From Membranipora membranacea (taxonomy: Eukaryota > Bryozoa > Gymnolaemata > Cheilostomatida > Membraniporidae), in assembly GCA_914767715.1 (NCBI GenBank), contig OU612070.1:10619501-10683500 (forward strand): a stretch of 64,000 nucleotides of DNA, written 5' to 3'. Each line of letters opens with the position of its first letter. Within the stretch, counting starts at the first letter, position 1. The notes below the pieces were generated by a model. The model was not told where the DNA came from. It was given only the letters and a program-made list of their open reading frames with translations, and searched no databases. Below are positions 50,155 through 62,100 of this stretch, one piece after another. A program made the position numbers and the translations under genes.

Positions 50155-53100
50155 CTAAAATATTAGCAGAAAATCATATAAATGACCGAATACCTAGTTA
50201 TGAGACAACTCCAATGTTTAGCCTACATCTAGCCAATGTGTTGGCTCTGATCAGAGTCAACACCTTAGCTAGCCTATATCTAGATTTCAGGATAATGTGA
50301 AATTAGTATAAGGAATGAGCTTTAGTTTTGTTTAGACATCTTAGAATAGTGTAGTTGTAAGAACACAAGATAGAATATTGATTGAGGTTGTCAATTCAGG
50401 CGGAGTGAATCAATGAAGTCATCTGATTGAAGATCTTTGCTGTTTTCAAGGTGGTGTAAGTTCACTATAATTAGTCTTGACATAATATGAATGCAATAGT
50501 ATGTACTGCATAATATCTATGCATATGCATCTGTTGGGAGAAAGAAAATGAAATAAAATTTAGACAGCTATTGTTGAGCTTTCACACCAAACACTTTATA
50601 TAAAATACTGAAGAGGATGGAAGCCAATCGCAAATAAACTAAAAGAATTCCCAAGCACCGTGAAATCAATCTGAGCACAATGTTCCATTTTCTGTAGATT
50701 ACATCTCAATGGACAGAAGACACATAAAAAGTGAACACATTCTGTTTTTTCTGCAGTTGATCGCCACAAATGTGTATTTGATCTGTGCAATCTTGAAAGC
50801 CTTTATGTTGATGTGACGGTGAACAAACATTTCTTTACCTTGCGTGCTCTACGATGCTATAATGATAGTTTGCAATGTTAACAATGAGATAATGTTAAAC
50901 CCTCGTTACGCAGTGGTTTGATATATACATAACTTTCAATATATATTTAGTTTATGATATATGTTTTATGTGCAGCACATAACATATATCATAAACTAAA
51001 TATATTGAGACTATAGCTGCTGTAGTCTGAATTAATTTTGTTGTAGTAACAAACATGTCCGCAGTAAATGGCGCCGTTGGCAACTTGTGTCTAATTGCTG
51101 TTGCTTTAAAAAGACATTATCCTTTTTTATCTCTAAATTTAATCTTCACCTTTCAAAGCAAAACTGACAAAGGCCCTAAAGGTTAACTGTGAATGAAACC
51201 TTCATACATGAAAGTTTTTAGAAATTACTCTTAGTGTTTGGTACTAGTCAGCAGAAGTCACTCACAAACTAGCAAAACTAAACTAATATTTACTTAATCA
51301 ATTTTCATATTTTGACCACTGAACTGCATGGAAAAATAAAACTTGTGACATCTAAAAATCTGAAAAATTTGAATTTTTGTTCTGCAATATAAGCACTCCT
51401 ACTGAACGAAAAAGCATAAAATAACACTTTTATGTCATTGAATATAAACTTACTGCAAGATAGCGCCTCCATATAAACCTGGCAGCCCATTTGTGTCGCT
51501 GCCTTTCCAGTAGTCCGTATATAGGCTTATAGTCTTCACCATATTTCTCTTTTACATCTGCCTGAGGCATATTCTCGTCCGCAGCCGGATCTACAATCAT
51601 TGCCATGAATCAGCATAAATAACATTTTGCATTGCACTTTTGCATTGAGTTTTATATTGCATATTTTATTGCATTCTACATTAAATTGGGATAAACATTT
51701 TGCAAACACAGGCATTTTTTCCAATATTGGTTTGGTGTGAATTCCATATTTGTTTATAATAATGTATTTTCGTTTACACTTTATTGAGGTGTAAAACTCA
51801 GCTGCGCTTATAAGTCACTTAAAGTTCACAAGCAACCCGGAGGGAGGGTTGGTGATTTGGTCAGGGGTCAGAGTTTTCAATCTTTAAATAACAACTGAGG
51901 CCAATCAAATCTATGGAAGTTTTGGTTTTATTTTACGGTGTTAAACGATACTGATTGTATTGCTGTGACTTCCCCGTTTTTACGGTGTACAGCTTTGGTT
52001 CTTACAATGTTACACCAATGGGCGCAAAAAACAGACTACTAAAATGATAACCTTCAATAATATCTTATACACACTGTTTTTAATTTATGATCAAGTGTAA
52101 ATTGGTGCCTGCTAGTAAAGAAGCTAGTGTAGCCTCGTGGAGATCAGGAATGATCCATTTTGCCTCCATCTTAGGTCCCTACACCCCTTTACAGCTAAGT
52201 TCATTATTGCCAAATTATTAAACAGCCGATTTCTTGGATAGATTTCATCAAATTTACGAGCCATAAACAAACAGAAAATTTATCTATGCTTTGTGACAAT
52301 ATCTGTCCGATCAATTGGCAATATTAACTCAGGTAAATGGTTGTCAGCCCACAGCAGGCATACTGCTGAAGTGGGCTAATCGAGGGGACAACGAGGCAAA
52401 GGGGATCAGCCTTGACCAACATCTGATGATGGTGAAGTTTAGATTTACAACATGGAGGTCAGTATTTACAGAAACATTTTCTGAAGTGCACTGAATAATA
52501 CTCAATCTAAATATTACAAACTAGTAGCCTGAGGACCCAAACAGTCTAAGTCGGACAATACGGTGGTGCCACTGCTCCAACCTCTATAGAAGAGTCTGGG
52601 TGCTCAAGCTAACAGACTAGAAAAGTTGTGCACAACTCCTACATGTAGAATCTAAAGACGATCAACCAAAAGAAATTTGCTGTTTTATTATTTTTTGAAA
52701 GAGGTGTAGTAAAGCACAATGTCAAAAAGCTGGTGAATTTTAAATTTCAGTCAACGAAAAATAATTTTCACGAGTTTGTTATAAATCTTTCCAACCACAG
52801 TACTGCACGATCATTACTTCATTATAAAGAGAGTGTATCACTCGGAAAGTAAGGCTATATGTGTGTTCTTCGAATGAACTTATGGGAAATAAAGCGATGA
52901 AATATCCATATAGATCCGATGAGGGACACACAGTATTAGCCAATGTGTTGGCTCTGATTGGCCGTTTCCCATCCAACAGCCAATCATATCGGAGCAAACC
53001 CATTGGTTAACACAGTATTGAACTTATGATATGAAGTACTCCCTATCAATCGTCAGCGGATTTTACAGCAGGAAAGGAGGGAAGGGGTATCGTCATTCCA

Positions 53101-56100
53101 AGCTATCATAGTATTCAAATAAATTTCAATGTCATGCCAGGCAGAATGTCAATTGGTCACTTTTCTTTTCAGGATTTGGGATTTAGAGATGAATTTTTAG
53201 GGAGGCCATTGCTCACATTTGACACTAAGAATTTACCTGTAGGTCCACCTCCACTGGGTTCTGGAAATGACATCATCATTTAGCAATGATCATGAAAATG
53301 TATTTTGAGCAGAGGCAAAGGCATATTTAAAGTTCTTACAGCTCAATCATCAGTCGTAACATAAAAATCCATCCTGATTCACTGACGGTAGCACCACTGC
53401 GAGCAACTGAATGCTCACAATGAGAAACAGTTATAATGAGAATGTTAGGAAATGGCAAAACTATATATAATATTTAAAATATTATATTATATATTTATAA
53501 TATATAATATATGATATATACTTTATAACATATGATATATGACATGTAATATATAACATATGATATATATTACATGATATATGATATAAAATGTATAATA
53601 CATAATGTCTATACCGTTTTCCTGGCCGAGGAAGAGCCTGGTCAGCATGTCCAGTATATCACTGCAGTGGATTTTATCTCCTTCACACACAGGGATGTCG
53701 GTCATCACCAGCCTGAAGTAATTAGGTTTGGCCACTCTCAATGGGTCCTCTAACTCATCGACCAAGTCAAACAGTTTGTCAACTGGTATATATTTGGTTG
53801 CCTTCGGATCATACGTTGCCCAAAGCTCATAATACATTTCAATATCATCCTGCGTTATACCTGAAAAGAAGAATAAATACTTTGTGGATATAAGACCGAT
53901 TTCGCGTGGATATGAAAGATACTCCGTTGATTGTCACCTATCACCGCCGTGGTCCTGCGCGCATGGCGGGTTTCTGCTTGATCCCAAGTTCTACCAAACT
54001 CCTCCATCACACTCGGTATTCAGCATCTGAACCATCTAGATCAAGCCATCAAAGGTCCGAGTTTACCGTATCGCACCGTTGATATTAGAGGGATATTTTG
54101 TGGACATCGAATGAATATTTCGTGGATACAACAGATATTTTGCGGGTATTACGGGGATGTTTGTGGATACTCTGTCGATGTTTCATTGGTTTTTGTGTTG
54201 ATAGCGCATGTATGGTATGTTGGAAACAATACACATATAAATATATTTTTATATGTTTATGGTTGAAACTATAAACTATACGGGGATGTGAGGTGGTTGA
54301 TGTCATCCAGATCAAATCCAGGTTTGGGCATAGAAAATATCTAACAGGTTTAATCAGGAGTTTCGGTATTTTAGAGTTGGGCATTGTTAAGTAAAATCAT
54401 GGGTCCGAACATGACCTTGACATACATGTGAATTTTTGTTACCTTGCTGGACGTCTTCCGTAGCTTGACTGAAGTTTTCTAAGATGACAGCGATGTACAT
54501 GTTGATTATAACTAGGAAAGTGAATAGTAGATATGATACCATATAAGCAACACCCAATGATGGGTTCCCGCATTCCGTCTCTACGCCTGAAAAAAGTCAA
54601 TAAGGTGTCCATCATCCCACAGTAAACTTAAATATTCGTCTCAAAAGAATATAATTAACAAACTCGTTTTTTACATTGTAGCTGACATAATTTCTTTTGC
54701 TCGCAGGCAGTCAACTCATTAGTCAGTAAATTATCTTTTACCTATAATCTGTGAGTTACAATAACTTTATGCATTATTAGCCTATTATTCGATTCAGTGT
54801 TTAACAAAGTGGAGGCAACGACAAAAAGATGAACGCCACTGACAGTATGCTATTTCTATATGCTTCGCTCATTGTTTGGGTGGTGCAATAACAAACCCAT
54901 CATGAACAAATTGTGGAATCTCAGTCTCAGTTGACTCTTGTGCTTATAAACAAAATTGAACTTATAACCGTTAAAATCATCTCCTAACAAAAAAATCTTA
55001 TTGTAGATTTGTGAGGTGGCAACATAGAGTTATTATATAACTCTATGGGTGGCAACTACAAGAAAACTGTGAATTTAGAAGCCAATGGGACTTGCATCTT
55101 GCGTGGTGTTCTTATTATGCCCAAGCTTGTGAACTAAGGCAATCAAATTATATACAACACAAATTCGATCTTGTGAGTGAAATCATTTCTGTGCGCCACG
55201 GTCAGACTCCTTGACCTTGACCTATTACCCGACTTACAATCTTCAGTGTTAGTGATGGCGGTGAGCACACCATTCCACCCAGCAGATGTGGTGCACTGGA
55301 ATAGCACCATCAATGCTCGCATGAATGTCGTGAAGTTAAATACCTGTAATTATTAAAGGCATGTTGATCAAATATTGAAAGAGTCTGTTATTCAAAAACT
55401 TATTTATGCATAGACTTACAATCTTCGGTGTTAGTTATACCCGTAAGCACACCACTCCAGCCAGCGGACGTGGTACACTGGAATAAGGTGATCAATGATC
55501 GGAAGAATGTGGAGAAGTTAAAAACCTGTAAAAAAAGACTCATGTCAAATACTGCTCAAGCATATGCAACACGCAAGGTGTCATCTCAAAAGGGGTGGGG
55601 GGGGGAGGGGGAGTTGAGGATGAATGTGGGAAAATCTTTTACATATAAAGGGCAAAAAAGAGCCAATTCTGACTTATTTTTGTCCAAAAGTGACAGAGCA
55701 GTCAAAGGTTGGGAGGTGGAATAGGGAAAGGTGGAATATAATATACAATCATGAACGGTGGGTTGAAAAGTTGTTTAGACGAAATAGGCCACTTACTCAA
55801 TATGCAAAGGCCAATGGGTTTGGATGTTTTATGGTCAAGGAATTATAACTGACTATTGTCAGATAGAAGGACAGGGTAAGATATGATAAAGGCAGGTGGT
55901 ATGGGGTAAGGGCATCTGTAAACTACCCACAGTCACTTTGACAATTATAATTTCCAATACTCCCACAACGCAACTTTTCCCTAGAAGTCTTGAATATATA
56001 GAGACATGGTGTCCAAGTCTGTCACGCTTTCATAAACATGTTCTCCCTTAGAATTTCATGCTGCAGATGCATTGTGGGGTGTGGTGAGCTAGAGTAGGAG

Positions 56101-59100
56101 AATCATCATCAGGCAAGAACTTTCAAGGTAGAACTGGTGCAGTCTATACAAAGGGTATACGTCACATTTTACAGCGACATGAAGAGCAGTAAAATTGAGT
56201 CATGAGTTCTTTTAAGAAAAGTTTAGATACAACCTAGATATTACCTAGATACAACCTAGATACAACCTAGACTCACTTACCTCATCGATACCGCCCAAAT
56301 ATTTGACCTTGGAAAAGAAGGCCATACCAAACGTGGCATAGATAAACATCACTAAGAATAGTAGCAGTCCAATGTTGAACAGAGCTGGTAATGACACAAG
56401 TAGAGAGAATAGCAGCGTTCTTATTCCTTTCGCTGATTTGACGAGACGTAAGACACGCCCCACTCTGAACACCCTTACAACTCTGAGAACTGTAGGTGAC
56501 AGATTCAAATACTGCTCTATTGCATCCTGGAAGGCAAGTCCTGCAATGGGAACATCATGACAGAAATTATAAAAATGTGTTGTACCAGTAGTGCGCAATA
56601 TTTCAGTTCAGACCAGATCAACTATTATAGTCTAATCATCGTGTAGATTACTTCCACAATGAACCTTTACAATTTTAGATCGTATACATTTTCCTTTCTC
56701 ACTATTTGGAATCATCATTCAAACATTTCTGCTTACTTAGGTAGCTAGGAAAACCCACAAGGTTCCAATAAAGGGTCATCTCACCCCAACAAAAGAGCAG
56801 TCAACTGAAAATTACTGCAACTTTTTTAGGAATCCACAAAGTTGCAATAAAGGGTCATCTCACCCCAACAAAAGAGCAGTCAACTGAAAATTACTGCAAC
56901 TTTTTTAGGAATCTTTGTGCAGTGAGATTGCCACGTGCATTCCCATTACTAAATCTATGAGGGAGTTATCCCACAACTAAATTTTCTGGAATTCACAATG
57001 AGATTAGGTTGATGATAACATATAGAAGATTGGTCTGAATTTAAATTTAGTTATAGACAAACATACCAAGTATGGAGAATAATACGACCACAAAGTCGAA
57101 CACATTCCACGGGAACGTAAAGTAATAATGGCGTAACGCTATAAGCTTCAGCACGGCTTCCAACGTGAACACAACTATAAACACTATGTTTACATATTTT
57201 AACACCTAAAAAGTAAAAAAAATCAGCAATCAGCCCGAGATACATATTATGGAGAATAGAGGGATGGAACCATCACAATGAAATTCAAATGTATCAGATG
57301 TCGCATTTGTACGGTGTTAAAATACCATGTAGGAAGATTTATCCATTCGCTAAACCGTAACGGTGTTTCTGTGATTGTTTCCGCCCACATGCTACTAACA
57401 TTTGTAGGGATTAACTTACCTCCATAGCAAACATTTGTAGTGATTAACTTACTTCTATAGCAAAAATTTGTAGTGATTAAATTACCTCCCTAGCTAACAT
57501 TTGTCGTGATTAACTTACCTCCATAGCAAACATTTGTAGTGATTAACTTACCTCCATAGCAAACATTTGTAGTGATTAACTTACCTCCCTATCTAGCATT
57601 TGTAATGATAAACTCACCTCAGTATAGTCATCTGGTTGTGAGGCGTACTCGGCACACATAGTTATCATGTTCAACAAAATAAACAACATGATCGCTACGT
57701 CAAACTTCTGATTCATCGTGAAATCGAACACGGCTGCCTGAGGCTTCCACTGTAAACAAAAACAGCCAAAACAGGTGAACTACCATAGACTTAACAATAA
57801 ACCTAGACAGGACACTATAAATGGAGAATTAGCATTGAGGCACTGAGGCACTTAAAGCGGTAGACAACCAAAAAAGTTATATTTTGATATTTGATGCGTA
57901 ATGATGTACTCCTTCTAAACTCGGGTGTTATAAATAAATGTTAAAATTGAAAATTTTAATTATTTCAATTACAAACTCTCTTCCACCATTTTGTTTAAGT
58001 TACGCAAATACCCGTACTCTCCAAATAAATATATTATTGGAAAAAAATTATGTATAAAATAATTTTTTTCTAGAATCGAAGCAGCTATCTTTTGTTGTGT
58101 CAATCTTAGTATATAAACAGTATCTTAGTTACAAAATCATATACAAAAACAAGATTATTGCTTTAATAACAAAAATTAAGCATTTTATTTGAGATTATGA
58201 TAGCTTCTCAACTTAATTCAGTTTATTGCAGCCATGGGGTAGAGGGGCTACTGACTGCCCTGTGGTGCAGATCCAGAGCTTATATCTTGGATTTCTATTG
58301 TTGAGTATGTTGCCTACTGGTGAAGGTTAATTGCATCTTGATACGTATTTAGTGGTGCCAGTGTTGTCTTCTACTTTAAATGTGGGCGACGTAACGACAT
58401 TGGAAGGTGTAGTAGCATTGGTGTTATCATTGACTTGCAGCTCATATACCAGGTGTTTGGTTGATAACTATAAACCTTTATAATTAAGTGTATGTGAACT
58501 ACTTTTGAAATAGGAGTGTTTCACTTATAGTTTACTTGTGGAAAGCTAATATATGGTTGTGACAATAAAATGATCTCACAAAGCGGTTTAATCTGCAGCT
58601 TGGCTGAGAGACACCAGGGTGATGAGAGTATATAAACTCAAAGTTTCAGGCAGTTTCAGGCATTTTTGAATAGCTTGTAGTATGCTAAACGAATATTCAA
58701 TTCGCCATCCCTGTGAGTTGCATAGTGTAGGCTGGTTTGTAATTTGATTACCTTTGGTCTTGGTGTTGCTTTGGCGGGTCCAGAAGCGGACAACTTCTTC
58801 ATGGCATTATAATACTTTTTCTGATCATCCGTCATAAACATCTCCAGTGAACCACCAGCCTGAAAATAACATTATAGGCACTTAGCTTTGATGCTATCAT
58901 ATTTGGTAAACCCATTGGCTGTAGCGGCATATTCGAAGAAAGTCCATAGACTAGACTAAGGATTGTACTCCCTTTAGTTTTATATCAAGGCCAAATCCGT
59001 AAGTCAATGGATAATGACGTACAGTGCAAACGCCTTCTTATAATTGCAATGTTACGACGTCTGCGACATAACATTAATTCACCATTGTAGCAACTAACCA

Positions 59101-62100
59101 TGTCAAAAATTGAGCCTCTCACAAAACGAATTCACAAAAAAACATTGAAACAAATATCCCCTGATTCATCAGCATGAAAATCTCAGTAGATTTTAATTTA
59201 GGTTTTGCAATGCGATCACAACAATTATAAAAAAAGTCACGTATCAATTCGGAATTTTGAAAACTTCTAATTTCAGAAATATAATGCACGAAATCATCGG
59301 ATATTTTTTCGAAATGCTTAATTGTGTTAACTAAACAGCTTTTAGCTTAACCAACATAAATCTGAAAGAGAGGTATTAGGTCAAAAAGCTGGAACATAAA
59401 ATGGAGCTTACTAAAGTTTCACTTTAGCTTCCCAAAACCCAACAAAAGCAGATATTTCAACTGTGCGTTAATACCTTTTTCTGTTAATTTGAAAAACAAG
59501 ACTCTATTATATTATAGTGTAACGTCATCGTAAGCCTAGTGAGAATTCTAATAATAATAAAGGCAGTATAAGTGGTTAGGTTTTCCCTATGCAAAGTGCA
59601 GATGACTTCTAGTCTTCCACTATGACATATATGATAATGGTAAGCTTGCAATGTTTAGGGATATGATTGGTTTGAAATATGCAGTAGCAAGCTGAATGAT
59701 CATTTAGTTTCGATTTAAATAAAAAGGTCCCCAGCTATTTACTACTTCAATTGAGTCTCTCGAAGATCCGAAAGGCACCAGTGCTTTAGTTGTCACCTGA
59801 CTGGCTAGCTTAAGACATGGCTAAGCAAATTCACAAAAGTTCAATCATATCCCTTTAGTCTACAACTTTTAGTGGATTATTGGCAATAATTTTGTGGAAA
59901 GCATCAAACAAAAACATTGAGGCCAAAAATAATTATAGTGTATAATATGATGTAACCAGCAGCAGTTTTTAATATTGCTGTTATGGTGATTTTAGCGTGC
60001 ACATTGCTTTCTGATAACATAAAAACTTAATAATGGATATCTGATCAATGTCATTGTTTCAGATTGATAAAACCTTTCTCGGTATACACTCACATCTGAG
60101 TCCTGAAATGAAGAACGTTATGTCATTGATAAATGAAGAACAAGATTTTGCGAACTGAAAAACGATCAAGTAGGCAACAACTAACAAATTGAATCGTGTT
60201 TGAGTAACTTTTGAGTAAAATTTCATGCAAATTGAAATGCACTCGAAGTCAATTCACAAACTGTCCAATGAGTGACTAGCAATCATTGTTAACAAACATT
60301 TTATTTTTTTTACGTATACACGCATGCCTCTAAAATATGGCAATCGATAATGGTCAAGGCTTTATGCTACAGAAGCAGTCTACAAAGCAACCATAGAACA
60401 ATCGTCAGTTATATCTATCCACCTTGGATGCACAGATAGACCAGCTGTTATAATTGACAGTAAAGACACTGGAGCATTATGATTTTTGGTGTTGTTATAC
60501 AGGGCAGTGAAATGGAGTTGTCTGCGTGTGTCTACTAGCTACATCTGGTGATAAAAACCTATCCATGCCCCATACATTGATTTTCTGCATTGCTTATTTC
60601 TTATAGGATAACATGTTCTTAGTATACCCAATGTGGATATTTTAAATTCTAATGAAACTCAATGTGACAGAGACCCTACAATATTGCAACAAGTGAAAAA
60701 AATCATCTCTTTACATAGATCATTGAGTGTTTGGTTTGATTCACTCAGTGGAAGGATAGACAAACAAAGTTTGTTAATGACGTATCCCTCATTGTTAAGT
60801 TGTAAGCCATGGAGCAATGTGGTACAAGACTAGTCTACGGTAGCCAATGTGTTGGCTCTGATTGGTTGATGAGTGAATCAGCCAACAGCCAATCAGGGCC
60901 AATACATTGGCTAGGTCTACAGCGACATGAAATAAAAATATGGCGTCTGATCTGCACACTTAGGGCTTAGGCACACATATATACATCTGGTGATATTTAT
61001 ACTAACCGCTGACTAGAAATGAACAAACCAGACTTATATTAATTCAATAATAAATTTTTTGTTTTGGAAACCATATTAAGGCCACAACAGTTCCATAAAA
61101 GTAAGGTTTCGACTTTCATAGAAGGTCCAGTGGATTTGATTGTATAGTGCACTGGACAGTTGGTTGCAACATCCCATAAGTTCTGCTAATCTTGAAAATC
61201 AGGGTCATCTGGACTTGACCCCAGATGGGGAGCAGCTCCAAATAAGAGAAAGTTGGTCTTTAACCTCGGCTATTTCGTATAAGTTCATTAGTTAGAATCT
61301 CAAATTTTGTGCAAATGACTCAGTGGATATTCTCGGAATCTATACTAAAAAACAAAACTGATTGTCTTTACCTAACAACAAATGTTCTGGAACTTCAAAT
61401 ACCTACTATAGAGGAGTAAATTTTAGCACTAGGTCTTAGCTTTGCAATATGTGGATGAATCAATGCTAGCCAGCGCCAATATTGCTAACTGAGGGGGTTG
61501 GTTGTAAATGTAAATTATTGAGTTCGATTTAATATTCGCTAGCAATGAATTTCATTTTTCCAAGCTTGTGTGAAATAGCAAAGCCTTTCGGCGGTGCATA
61601 TTTTACTCCTCTAGGGTAGAAGGGAAGATATGGGGATCTGGGACAGAAAACGATTTACCTGCAAACCCTCTATGTTGAACAATCAAATACTGATAAGAAA
61701 GGCAATGTAATACCAATCACGGAAGCTAGCAAAAAAAAAAGGTAATGCAACCTTGGTGTTTAACTGGCATGCTATGTCTTGACACATTATACCCTGTTTG
61801 CACTTTCAGTTAATATGCTTTGTTGGGTAGAGTTTGATGCACACTGTCTGAAGTCAAATATCCATTTAAATGATTCAGGTAATTGCACCTAGCTAACTGT
61901 ATGCCATCCAGATGTAGGTTGACTAGATTACTATGGGTGTCGGGAATGTCATAGTAACAGCCTGTCACTACTATTGTATCATGCTAGGTATAATTTGGGT
62001 GTGCGAAAAACTTTTTTTTTTCAACTTGTGCACCAAATATGATATATTGACCTGCGAAATGAGATCTCCGAACAATTATACAGATTTGAATGAAATTAAT

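Noticed and set aside
50938-51007. microRNA precursor
   Set aside because: Stem almost perfectly paired, very AT-rich and with a tiny loop; a hairpin repeat fits better without small-RNA data.
55428-55848. Plus-strand open frames over the Nav1 pore-loop region
   Set aside because: Antisense to pore-loop exon a and then running through a G-rich intron; no independent evidence.
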